From: Caulobacteraceae bacterium
Lineage (GTDB): Bacteria > Pseudomonadota > Alphaproteobacteria > Caulobacterales > Caulobacteraceae
Assembly (NCBI GenBank): GCA_027487945.1
Contig: JAIYCQ010000042.1
Coordinates: forward strand, 186,001 to 250,000
Length of the DNA stretch: 64,000 nucleotides
Direction: 5' to 3'
Shown: positions 9,117 to 17,071 of the stretch, in pieces
Numbering within the stretch: position 1 is the stretch's first letter
Layout: each line of letters begins with the position of its first letter
Translations under genes and position numbers: made by a program
The notes under the pieces: generated by a model
Told to the model about the DNA's origin: nothing
Databases searched by the model: none
Seen by the model: only the letters and a program-made list of their open reading frames with translations

Positions 9117-9196
9117 CCGCGCTACACCGACCGGGACCTCACGCTGGTAGGTCCCGGCCAGGCCGAGCGGGCGGCTGTCGGTCTCGGCAGGCAGGA

Positions 9197-9976
9197 TCAG
9201 CCCGCCTTCGCCTTGATCGCCGCCGACAGGGCGCCGATGCGCTTGCCGTTGGCGCCCAGGTCGCTCATCCCGACGCGCGAGGTCGAGCGGATGTCGACGA
9301 CCGAGCCCGCGCCGGTCGCGGCCGGACGGATGCGGAAGACGACGTCGTCCTTGAAGCCGAACCAGAAGGTCTCGGCCACCGCCTCGACCACGCCGTCGCC
9401 GGTGCTGGTGACCTTGAGCCCTTCGGCCTTCGCGGCCTCGGCCACCAGCTTCGTAGCCTCGGGGACCGCGAGGGACAGGGCCAGCGGCGCGAGGTCAGGA
9501 TTGGCGGCCTTGCCGAGCTCGCCGACCGTCTTGCCCTTCAGGGCCGGGACAGGGACGTTCATCGGCGCGATCGGGTTGCTCCCGCCGATCGCCGCGCGGG
9601 CGTCGATCACCGCCTGGGAGAAGGTGGGCGGGTCCTGGATGTCGGTAGCGATATCGTGGATCGGCGGGATGTCCTTCGCCTTGCTCATCACGCTGGCTGC
9701 GAAGCCCAGCGCCAGCGCCGGGATCGCCACGGCCACCAGGGCCCTTTGCCAGCCCTGGCGCGGCTTGACCAGCAGCGCCATCAGCAGGCCGATCACCGCC
9801 AGCGCCAGAACGCCCAGCAGCAGCAGCGCCCCCAGCCTGAACACCATCAGGCCAAAGCCGATGCGCCAGTCCAGGATCCCGAACTTGGTGCCCAGGGCGG
9901 CGACCAGGAACCAGACCGGCAGCAGCAGCGCCAGAACCCAGACCGTCTTCACCCAGCCGTCACGAAGCTTCGACAT
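9197..9976 (-). CDS. DUF1499 domain membrane protein
   Basis: A 259-residue protein with three predicted membrane helices in the first 100 residues (LALLLPVWFLVAALG, a Leu/Ala-rich stretch near 45-68, and one near 80-95). A soluble DUF1499 domain follows, starting with IPPIHDIATDIQDPP. The function of DUF1499 is not known; members are common in alphaproteobacteria and near lipid or membrane genes. It is transcribed ahead of the Rieske gene, which begins at or just after its stop codon, so the two probably form an operon. Confidence 0.82.
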   Translation of the reverse strand: MSKLRDGWVKTVWVLALLLPVWFLVAALGTKFGILDWRIGFGLMVFRLGALLLLGVLALAVIGLLMALLVKPRQGWQRALVAVAIPALALGFAASVMSKAKDIPPIHDIATDIQDPPTFSQAVIDARAAIGGSNPIAPMNVPVPALKGKTVGELGKAANPDLAPLALSLAVPEATKLVAEAAKAEGLKVTSTGDGVVEAVAETFWFGFKDDVVFRIRPAATGAGSVVDIRSTSRVGMSDLGANGKRIGALSAAIKAKAG

Positions 9977-10042
9977 GTGTTTCCCCCATCATTGTTGTCG
10001 TCAGCATGCGCCCGACAGGGGCGCCTTTGCCAGCGTCCAATC

Positions 10043-11464
10043 CTAGCCGATCCGCTTGAGCACCGAGACGAGCCGCCGCGTGGCCGGTGAGAACAGCGCA
10101 CCGGTGTACCACTGGCCGGCCAGTCGCTTGTTGATCTCGCCGCGCGTCGGGTAGGGCGCGATCATCCCGGTCAGGGTGCTCAGCTTCAGTCCCGCCGTCA
10201 TGGTCAGCACCCACAGCGGCAGGTGGTCGCCCGCATGGGCGCCGACCAGGGTGACGCCCAGGATCTTGCCGCTCTTGCTGGTGATCAGCTTGCCGAAGCC
10301 CCGGATGTCGCCCTCGGCCTGGGCGCGGTCGTTGTCGGCGAAGGGCTGGACCAGTACGCGGATGTCCTCGCCGTGCTCGGCGCGGGCCTGGGCCTCGGTG
10401 AGGCCGACGGAGGCCAGCTCCGGGCTGCAGTAGGTGACGCGCGGCACGATGAGGGCGTCGGCGTTGATCGGGGCGGCGAACAGCGCCTTGCGCACGAACA
10501 GCCCGGCATGGGCGCCGGCGAGGTGGGTGAACTGGCCGCGCCCGGCGACGTCGCCGATGGCGAAGACGCGCGGGTTGCTGGTGCGCAACGACCTGTCGGT
10601 CCTGATCCCGGCCTTGTCGAACACCACGCCCGCGGCCTCGAGGTTCAGCGCCTCGATCGACGGTGTGCGGCCGACCGCGACCAGCAGGTGAGAGCCCGAG
10701 ATGCGCTTTTCGCCCTCCGGCCCCTCGACCACGACCACCGGGCCGGGTTCGACCCGCACCGCCTTGTGGCCGGGCAGCAGGGTGACGCCGTCCGCCTTCA
10801 GCTGCTCGACGACGACGGCGGCGGCCTCCGGCTCCTCGCGGCCCAGGATGGCCGTCGCCTCGATGATCGTCACCTGCGAGCCCAGGCGGCGGAAGGCCTG
10901 TCCCAGCTCGACGCCGATCGGCCCGCCGCCCAGCACGATCAGGTGTTCCGGCAGCTTCGTGAGTTCGAAGATCCGCTCGTTGGTCAGATAGGGCGAGGCG
11001 TCCAGCCCCGGGATCGGCGGCACGGCGGCGCGGGAGCCGCTGGCGACCACCACTTTGCGGGCGGTCACCCGGACGCTGTCGCTCTCGACGGTCCGCCGGT
11101 CGCGGAAGCGGGCCGTCTCGCGGACAACCTGGACGCCCAGGCCTTCGAAACGCTCCTGGCTGTCGATCGGGGCGATCTCGGCGATGACATGGTGCACGCG
11201 GGCCATGACGGCGGCGAAGTCGACGGTCACGCCCGAGGCCTTCACACCCAGCCCCTCGCTGTGCGCGGCCTTGTAGGCGGCCTCGGCCGAGGCGATCAGG
11301 GCCTTGGAGGGGACGCAGCCGTAGTTCAGGCAGTCGCCGCCCATCTCGCCCTTTTCGAACAGGACGACCTTGAGGCCCAGCTGCGCGGCGCCGGCCGCGA
11401 CCGACAGGCCGCCGGAGCCGGCCCCGATGATGGCCAGGTCGGCGCGGATACGCTCCTGCTTCAC
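10043..11464 (-). CDS. FAD-dependent pyridine nucleotide-disulfide oxidoreductase (Lpd/MerA-like)
   Basis: A 473-residue class I flavoprotein disulfide reductase. The FAD loop IIGAGSGGLSVAAGAA, the redox-active disulfide GGDCLNYGCVPSKAL (Cys45 and Cys50) and the NAD(P) loop LGGGPIGVELGQAFRRLG are intact. At the C-terminal dimer interface the His of the dihydrolipoamide dehydrogenase HPT motif is replaced by Tyr (APYPTRGE), as in mercuric reductases. The C-terminal Cys-Cys pair of MerA is absent. It overlaps the upstream TMEM64 gene by four bases (GTGA), a pairing widely seen. The electron acceptor is unknown; a role in the neighbouring radical SAM/glycosyltransferase pathway is inference. Confidence 0.88.
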   Translation of the reverse strand: MKQERIRADLAIIGAGSGGLSVAAGAAQLGLKVVLFEKGEMGGDCLNYGCVPSKALIASAEAAYKAAHSEGLGVKASGVTVDFAAVMARVHHVIAEIAPIDSQERFEGLGVQVVRETARFRDRRTVESDSVRVTARKVVVASGSRAAVPPIPGLDASPYLTNERIFELTKLPEHLIVLGGGPIGVELGQAFRRLGSQVTIIEATAILGREEPEAAAVVVEQLKADGVTLLPGHKAVRVEPGPVVVVEGPEGEKRISGSHLLVAVGRTPSIEALNLEAAGVVFDKAGIRTDRSLRTSNPRVFAIGDVAGRGQFTHLAGAHAGLFVRKALFAAPINADALIVPRVTYCSPELASVGLTEAQARAEHGEDIRVLVQPFADNDRAQAEGDIRGFGKLITSKSGKILGVTLVGAHAGDHLPLWVLTMTAGLKLSTLTGMIAPYPTRGEINKRLAGQWYTGALFSPATRRLVSVLKRIG

Positions 11465-12168
11465 GACGCCGTCTCCTTCTTCGCCCGGAAGCGCTGGAAC
11501 AGGGTAGTGCCCAGCGACAGCAGCCCCAGCGCGATCAGCGGGCCGAAGACATAGGGCTCGAAGATGATGCGAAGGTTGGGCTCCTCGCCGCGGGCGAGGA
11601 CCTGGCCGATGCCGGCGCCGACGCTGCTGTAGATGAAGGTGGCGGGGATGATGCCGATCAGCGTGGCCAGGGCGTAGGCGCGCAGCGGGGCGTGGGCCAG
11701 GGCCGAGGCGACATTGACCAGCCAGAACGGCGCCAGCGGGATCAGGCGCAGGGTGAGGATATAGCCGAAGGCGCCTTCACGGACGCCGTCCATGACCGCC
11801 TTCAGGTTCCCGCCCGACTTTTCGGCCTTCTCGCGCAGGCTGGCGCCGAGCGAGGTCCGTACGATCATGAACACCAGCACCGCCCCGATGGTCGCCCCGA
11901 CCACGGTCGCCGAGCCGCCGATCCAGGTTCCGAACAGGAAGCCCCCGGCCAGGGTCAGGAAGATCGCCCCCGGAATGCTGACCGCCGTCGCGGCGGCGTA
12001 GACGAGGATGAAGGCCAGCAGGCTAAGGGCCAGATTGTCGGTGACGAAGCCCCGAAGCAGGGCCTCGTTCCGCTGCAGGGATTCGAGGCTCAGATAGCGG
12101 CCCGCCCCGCTGGCGAAGACGGCGATCACCGCCGCGACCAGCGCGAGCAATGGCAGATAGCGTTTCAT
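11461..12168 (-). CDS. TVP38/TMEM64 (DedA-like) membrane protein
   Basis: A 235-residue integral membrane protein beginning MKRYLPLLALV with an N-terminal helix, then the VTT/DedA core with GGFLFGTWIGG and re-entrant-loop-type Gly/Pro motifs (VSIPGAIFLTLAGG). DedA/VTT proteins are implicated in lipid scrambling or proton-linked transport. An earlier ATG at 12198 exists, but the ATG at 12168 gives the more typical N-terminus. Its stop overlaps the start of the flavoprotein gene by four bases. It is divergent from the radical SAM gene across a 162 bp promoter region that carries a long inverted repeat. Confidence 0.87.
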   Translation of the reverse strand: MKRYLPLLALVAAVIAVFASGAGRYLSLESLQRNEALLRGFVTDNLALSLLAFILVYAAATAVSIPGAIFLTLAGGFLFGTWIGGSATVVGATIGAVLVFMIVRTSLGASLREKAEKSGGNLKAVMDGVREGAFGYILTLRLIPLAPFWLVNVASALAHAPLRAYALATLIGIIPATFIYSSVGAGIGQVLARGEEPNLRIIFEPYVFGPLIALGLLSLGTTLFQRFRAKKETAS

Positions 12169-12203
12169 GGTTTCCGGCTTCCCCCGTCCCTTGACCATTC
12201 AAC

Positions 12204-12242
12204 CATAGCAATGCCTGCCCCCGGATTGCTATGCCGGCAGGC
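12204..12242. promoter_or_regulatory. Paired inverted repeats in the TMEM64 / radical SAM divergent promoter
   Basis: CATAGCAAT (12204-12212) and ATTGCTATG (12225-12233) form a perfect 9-base inverted repeat with centres 21 bases apart, two helical turns. A second perfect pair, GCCTGCC (12213-12219) and GGCAGGC (12236-12242), interleaves with it. The location between divergent genes suggests a dimeric regulator site or a switchable hairpin. Confidence 0.55.
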
Positions 12243-12330
12243 GGGCGCCGTTGCGGCGCCGCGTCAATTTCTTGGCCGGGGCGCCGCCGCCGTGCCACGG
12301 TGTGGCGAACATCAGGGAGGAGGCGTCCGC

Positions 12331-13335
12331 TTGGATCAGCGTGTCGAGACTGTCGGGGAGGGCCAGGCTTCGGGCGCGGCGCTGTCACCGTTCGTGACGC
12401 CGACGGCGCCGCGGCTGGACCCGCGCAAGTTCCGGGATCCGCGCGTGACGCTGGACGGCTCGCCGCGAGCGGTCGTCTCGCTCCGCGCGTTGGACACCCT
12501 GTGGTTCAACACCGGCACCCTGTGCAACATCGCCTGCCTCAGCTGTTACATCGAAAGCTCGCCGCGCAACGACGCCCTGTCCTACCTGACCCTTGGCGAG
12601 ATGACGGCCTATCTCGACGAGATCGCCGCGCTCGGCCTGACCACGGAAGAGATCGGCTTCACCGGCGGCGAGCCGTTCATGAACGCCGCCATCATTCCGA
12701 TGCTTGAGGCCTCGCTGGCGACCGGCCGCCGCACCCTGGTGCTGACCAACGCCATGCGACCGATGCGCCGCTTCGAGCGGCAGCTGGTCGACCTGAAGGA
12801 TCAATACGGCGAAGCCCTGATCCTGCGGGTCAGCCTCGATCACTACACCCGGGCGGTGCATGAGGCCGAGCGCGGGGCGGACAGCTGGGCGCCGGCGCTG
12901 GCGGGGCTGGCCTGGCTGGCGGCCAACGGCTTTTCCATCGCCATCGCCGGACGTCGGCTGGGCGAGGAGAGCGAGGAGACGGCCCGGGCCGGTTATGCGG
13001 CGCTGTTCGCCGAGCTCGGCCTGCGGCTCGACGTCAACGACCCGTCCCGGCTGGTGCTGTTCCCCGAAATGGACGCCGCGCGCGATGTGCCTGAGATTAC
13101 CGAGGCCTGCTGGGGCATCCTGCACCTCTCGCCGGACTCGGTGATGTGCGCCTCCAGCCGGATGGTGGTGAAGCGCAAGGGCGCGGCGCGACCTGCGGTC
13201 GTGGCCTGCACCCTGACGCCCTACGATCCGCAGTTCGAGCTCGGCGCCACCCTGTCCGAGGCGCTGGGTACAGTGCCCTTGAACCACCCGCACTGCGCCC
13301 GGTTCTGCGTGCTGGGCGGGGCGAGCTGCAGCTGA
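12331..13335 (+). CDS. Radical SAM protein with Cys-rich C-terminus
   Basis: A 334-residue radical S-adenosylmethionine enzyme. Cys65, Cys69 and Cys72 (CNIACLSC) give the CxxxCxxC [4Fe-4S] motif, and GFTGGEPF near residue 112 is the SAM-binding GGE motif. The last 75 residues hold six more cysteines (about 260, 273, 293, 322, 326, 333), consistent with auxiliary clusters of SPASM or twitch type. The start is the TTG at 12331, with GGGAGGAGG eight bases upstream. It is followed two bases later by a TIGR04283-type glycosyltransferase. In arsenosugar loci a radical SAM enzyme (ArsS) has a similar position, but I cannot match this protein to ArsS with confidence, so the product is unknown. Confidence 0.82.
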   Translation: MDQRVETVGEGQASGAALSPFVTPTAPRLDPRKFRDPRVTLDGSPRAVVSLRALDTLWFNTGTLCNIACLSCYIESSPRNDALSYLTLGEMTAYLDEIAALGLTTEEIGFTGGEPFMNAAIIPMLEASLATGRRTLVLTNAMRPMRRFERQLVDLKDQYGEALILRVSLDHYTRAVHEAERGADSWAPALAGLAWLAANGFSIAIAGRRLGEESEETARAGYAALFAELGLRLDVNDPSRLVLFPEMDAARDVPEITEACWGILHLSPDSVMCASSRMVVKRKGAARPAVVACTLTPYDPQFELGATLSEALGTVPLNHPHCARFCVLGGASCS

Positions 13336-13337
13336 CC

Positions 13338-14021
13338 ATGGCGAGCCAGCGGCCGCGGCTGTCGGTCGTCATCCCCGCCCTGAACGCGGCCGAGGGTCTT
13401 GCGGCGACGCTGGCGGCGCTGGATCCGGCGGACGAGATCATCGTTGTGGACGGCGGCTCCCGGGACGGGACGGCCGCGCTGGCCCGTGATCTGGGCGCCC
13501 GGGTGGTCGAGACCGCGCCCGGGCGCGGCGGTCAGCTGGCGGCGGGCGCCGACGCGGCCACGGCGGAGTGGCTGCTGTTTCTCCACGCCGACACGGTTCT
13601 CTCCCCGGGATGGCGGGCGGTCGCCGCCGGGCGTCTGTCGCAGCCGGACGCCGCCGCGCGGGCGGCCTGCTTCCGCTTCGCGCTCGATGACGAGGCCCCG
13701 CAGGCGCGCCGGCTGGAGGGCTGGGTCGCCTGGCGGGTCGCGGCGCTGGCGCTGCCCTATGGCGACCAGGGGCTCTTGATCCACCGGTCGCTGTATGACC
13801 GCGTCGGCGGCTATCGCCCCTTGCCGCTGATGGAGGATGTCGACCTGGTCCGGCGACTGGGCCGGCGGCGCCTGACGGTGCTGGACGCCGCCGCCGTCAC
13901 CTCGGCCCGGCGCTGGCGGCAGGACGGCTGGCTGGCGCGCAGCGCGCGCAATCTTCTGTGCCTTGCGCTGTTCTATGCGGGCGTCCCGGCCCAGCGCATC
14001 GCGCGGCTCTACGGCCGCTGA
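13338..14021 (+). CDS. TIGR04283-type (arsenosugar-type) family 2 glycosyltransferase
   Basis: A 227-residue GT-A glycosyltransferase. LSVVIPALNAAEGLAATL at the N-terminus, the DGGSRDGT nucleotide-binding stretch and LLFLHADT (the DxD-like site) are family landmarks. LPYGDQGLLIHRSLYDRVGG followed by LMEDVDLVRRL is characteristic of the TIGR04283 group associated with arsenosugar clusters. The ATG lies two bases after the radical SAM stop, so the two are coupled. The 3' end overlaps the convergent TIGR04282-type gene by 13 bp. The arsenosugar name comes from genomic association; no arsM is present here, so the true acceptor is open. Confidence 0.85.
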   Translation: MASQRPRLSVVIPALNAAEGLAATLAALDPADEIIVVDGGSRDGTAALARDLGARVVETAPGRGGQLAAGADAATAEWLLFLHADTVLSPGWRAVAAGRLSQPDAAARAACFRFALDDEAPQARRLEGWVAWRVAALALPYGDQGLLIHRSLYDRVGGYRPLPLMEDVDLVRRLGRRRLTVLDAAAVTSARRWRQDGWLARSARNLLCLALFYAGVPAQRIARLYGR

Positions 14022-14614
14022 GCCGTCGCGCGGAAGCGCTTGAGGCTGGCCCCGTCGTCGATGTCTTCCAGAATGCGCAGGGTGGCCACCCGCCGGCCGG
14101 CCAGCCGCGTCCTGGTGTCGGCGAGGGTCTCGGGGCTGGACCAGCGGATGTCGTCGAAGGGCAGGGGGCCGCGCGCTGAGCGCCTCAGCCCGATCAGCCA
14201 GTAGCCCCCGTCCCGGGCCGGGCCGACGACCGCATCGTGGCTGCGCAGCGCGTCGAAGGCAGCGGCAATATCGGCGCGGGTCACGGTGGGGGTGTCGCTG
14301 CCGATGATCACCAGCCGCCCGACCGGAAAGCGCCGCGAGACCCGTATCAGCTTGTCGCCCAGTCCGCCGCCGCCCTGGGCCGTCGCCGCCGCCCGGCCGC
14401 CCAGCCAGTCTGTTGGTCGGTCCGGCGAGACGGCCACCGTGGTCCGCCAGCGCCTGTCGCCCGCCAGCCGCCGCAGCAGGCCGTCGATCGACCCGCGCTG
14501 GAACCGCAGCGCCTCGACATCGCCGATGGCCGCCGCCAGCCGCCGTTTGCCGACGCCGATGGTGGGACGCCGCGCGAAGACGACGAGGTTTGCAAGGTCG
14601 AGCCGTGACGCCAT
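14009..14614 (-). CDS. TIGR04282-type (arsenosugar-type) glycosyltransferase
   Basis: A 201-residue nucleotide-sugar transferase-like protein. LVVFARRPTIGVGKRRLA near the start corresponds to the family's nucleotide-binding loop. LVIIGSDTPTVT supplies the metal/nucleotide Asp, and GPARDGGYWLIGLRR is the hallmark of TIGR04282 (DUF2064). The ATG at 14614 has AAGGGGGG upstream. It is convergent with and overlaps the TIGR04283-type gene, so the two probable partner enzymes are read towards each other rather than in one operon. The acceptor and sugar are unknown. Confidence 0.85.
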   Translation of the reverse strand: MASRLDLANLVVFARRPTIGVGKRRLAAAIGDVEALRFQRGSIDGLLRRLAGDRRWRTTVAVSPDRPTDWLGGRAAATAQGGGGLGDKLIRVSRRFPVGRLVIIGSDTPTVTRADIAAAFDALRSHDAVVGPARDGGYWLIGLRRSARGPLPFDDIRWSSPETLADTRTRLAGRRVATLRILEDIDDGASLKRFRATAQRP

Positions 14615-14786
14615 GCCCCCCTTTTCGACCAGGCCGGCGGAGCGGTCGAGCCCTTCACCGTCCTTACCCTGCGGCAGGCCGCAACGGCAGGTCGCCGAAG
14701 CGCTTGACGGCGTGGCCGCGCGCGGTTCACTCGACCCGGACAGTCCGGCCCCAAGACCGGCACGCAACAGGGAGGCGCAGGGCGCC

Positions 14787-15890
14787 ATGCAGATCACGGC
14801 CGCCGTCGCCACGGGTCCCGGCAAGCCCTTCGAGATCCGGACCGTCGAGCTCGACGAGCCGCGCGAGGACGAAATCCTTGTCCGCGTCGTCGGGGTCGGC
14901 GTCTGTCACACCGACATCGTCTTCCAGCAGACCGGGGCCATCGCCGCGCCGGCCGTGCTCGGCCACGAGGGCTCGGGCATCGTCGAGAAGGTCGGGGCCA
15001 GGGTGACCAAGGTCGCGCCGGGCGACCGTGTGGCGATGACCTTCCGGTCCTGCGGGGCCTGCCGTCGTTGCGGCAAGGGCGACGCCGCCTACTGCGAGAC
15101 CATGCCGCTGCTCAACTACGCCGGCATGCGCCCTGACGGCAGCAAGGCGCTGCGTTGCGAGGAGGTGGCCGTCGGCAGCAACTTCTTCGGCCAGTCGTCC
15201 TTCGCCACCCACGCCCTGACCTATGAGCGCAACGTCGTGAAGGTGCCTGAAGACCTGCCGCTGGAGCTGTTCGGTCCGCTGGGCTGCGGCATCCAGACCG
15301 GTGCGGGCGGCGTCATGCGGTCGCTGGCCTGCGAGGCGGGCTCGACCCTGCTGATCACCGGCGGCGGGCCGGTGGGCCTGAGCGCTGTGATGGGGGCGAG
15401 GATCCAGGGCTGCGAAACCATCATCCTGGTCGAGCCGCATGCGAACCGGCGGGCGCTGGCGACCGAGTTCGGGGCCACCCATGTCATCGACCCGGCCGCC
15501 GCGCCGGACCTGGCCGCCGCTGTGCGGGCCATCCTGCCGGGCGGCGTCGACTACGCGTTCGACACCACCGGCGTCCCGGCGGTGCAGGGGGCGGTGATGA
15601 ACACGCTCGGCCCCAAGGGGACCTTCGGCATTGTCGGCATCTCGCCGCCGGGCACCCCGATGCCGGGCGACATCAACACCGCCATGACCTTCGGCCACAC
15701 GGTGAAGGGCATCATCGAGGGCGACAGCGATCCGGACGTCTTCCTGCCCGAGCTGATCGAGCACTACCGCCGCGGCGCGCTGCCGTTCGACCGCATGATC
15801 AAGACCTTCCCCTTCGACCAGATCAACGAGGCGATCGCCGCCCAGCACCATGGCGACTGCATCAAGGTCGTGCTGCTGACCGGAGCCTGA
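14787..15890 (+). CDS. Zinc-dependent NAD(P) alcohol dehydrogenase
   Basis: A 367-residue medium-chain dehydrogenase. Catalytic zinc ligands are Cys40 (VGVCHTD) and His60-Glu61 (GHEGSG). The structural zinc lobe has Cys89, Cys92, Cys95 and Cys103. The Rossmann loop GGGPVGLSAVMGARIQG is intact. It resembles aryl-alcohol and class III-like dehydrogenases that oxidise hydrophobic primary alcohols. AGGGAGG lies upstream of the ATG at 14787. The CoA transferase gene starts two bases after its stop, so the pair probably oxidises and then activates one substrate. Confidence 0.9.
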   Translation: MQITAAVATGPGKPFEIRTVELDEPREDEILVRVVGVGVCHTDIVFQQTGAIAAPAVLGHEGSGIVEKVGARVTKVAPGDRVAMTFRSCGACRRCGKGDAAYCETMPLLNYAGMRPDGSKALRCEEVAVGSNFFGQSSFATHALTYERNVVKVPEDLPLELFGPLGCGIQTGAGGVMRSLACEAGSTLLITGGGPVGLSAVMGARIQGCETIILVEPHANRRALATEFGATHVIDPAAAPDLAAAVRAILPGGVDYAFDTTGVPAVQGAVMNTLGPKGTFGIVGISPPGTPMPGDINTAMTFGHTVKGIIEGDSDPDVFLPELIEHYRRGALPFDRMIKTFPFDQINEAIAAQHHGDCIKVVLLTGA

Positions 15891-15892
15891 AG

Positions 15893-17065
15893 ATGACCGA
15901 TCCCCATACGTCCGGTCCGCTGGCCGGTGTCCGCATCATCGACCTCAGCCAGTTCGTGCTCGGCCCCTACGCGACCCAGACGATGGGCGATCTGGGCGCC
16001 GACGTGATCAAGGTCGAGGAGCCCGCCGGCGACCGCCAGCGGAACTCGGGCAAGGGCCCGTCGAAGGAGATGGGCCCCGGCTACGTCGCCTTCAACCGCA
16101 ATAAGCGCTCCGTCAGCCTGGACCTGAAGACCGACGAGGGGCGGGCGGCGCTGCGCAAGCTGGTCGAGACCGGCGACGTCTTCATCCACAACATGCGCCC
16201 CTCGGCCGTGGCGCGGCTGGGCTTCTCCTACGAGGCGGTGAAGGCCATCAAGCCGGACATCGTCTACGTCGAGGCCATGGGCTACGACGATGACGGGCCC
16301 TACGCCGGCCTGCAGGCGTTCGACGACCTGATCCAGTCCGCCAGCGGGGCCTGCGGCCTCGGCCAGCTGGTCGATCCGGAGACCGAGCTTCGGCCGCTGC
16401 CGTCGCTCCTCGCCGACAAGACCTGCGGCCTTTTCGCGGTGATCGCCACCCTGGCGGCCCTGCGCCACAAGGAACAGACGGGCGAGGGCCAGTTCGTCGC
16501 CGTGCCGATGCTGGAGACCTTCACCGGCTTCGTGATGGCCGAGCACCTGTACGGCCACACCTTCGTCCCGCCGACGGGTGGCTTCGGCTTCACCACCGCC
16601 ATCACCCCGCACCGCAAGCCCTTCCGGACGAAGGACGGCTACCTGACCGTGATGCCCGCCAACCAGATCCAGTCGGCGAAGTTCATGGAGCTGGGCGGCC
16701 TGCCCGGCGCCTACGAGCTGGAGCGCTTCACCTCGAAGGCCAGCGGCAAGGAGAAGGTCGCCGAGTACTACGCCATGATGAGCGAGGCGGCGGCGAGCCG
16801 GACCACGGCCGAGTGGATGGCGCTGGGCGCCGAACACTCGATCCCGGTCATGCGGGCCAACCAGCCGACCGAGATCTTCCAGGACGAGCAGCTGAGCCGC
16901 ACCCTGTTCGAGGAGCGGACGCTGGACGGTGAGGCGACCTACCGCGCCATGAAGCCCGGGCTGAGATTCTCCAAGACCCCGGCCGGCATCCGCCGCGATC
17001 CGCCGCGGATCGGCCAGGACACCGATGAGGTGCTGGCCGAGGTCGGGATCACCCGGCCGGCCTGA
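15893..17065 (+). CDS. CaiB/BaiF family CoA transferase
   Basis: A 390-residue class III CoA transferase. The N-terminus, LAGVRIIDLSQFVLGPYATQ, followed by DLGADVIKVEEPAGD is the CoA-binding fold. FNRNKRSVSLDLKTDEG and FIHNMRPSAVARLG are strongly conserved family blocks, and LLADKTCGLFAV carries the catalytic Asp. Family members move CoA between acyl-CoA and a free acid without forming succinyl intermediates. Its place directly behind an alcohol dehydrogenase and near an acyl-CoA dehydrogenase suggests activation of an alicyclic or branched acid. Confidence 0.92.
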   Translation: MTDPHTSGPLAGVRIIDLSQFVLGPYATQTMGDLGADVIKVEEPAGDRQRNSGKGPSKEMGPGYVAFNRNKRSVSLDLKTDEGRAALRKLVETGDVFIHNMRPSAVARLGFSYEAVKAIKPDIVYVEAMGYDDDGPYAGLQAFDDLIQSASGACGLGQLVDPETELRPLPSLLADKTCGLFAVIATLAALRHKEQTGEGQFVAVPMLETFTGFVMAEHLYGHTFVPPTGGFGFTTAITPHRKPFRTKDGYLTVMPANQIQSAKFMELGGLPGAYELERFTSKASGKEKVAEYYAMMSEAAASRTTAEWMALGAEHSIPVMRANQPTEIFQDEQLSRTLFEERTLDGEATYRAMKPGLRFSKTPAGIRRDPPRIGQDTDEVLAEVGITRPA

Positions 17066-17071
17066 TCGGGC

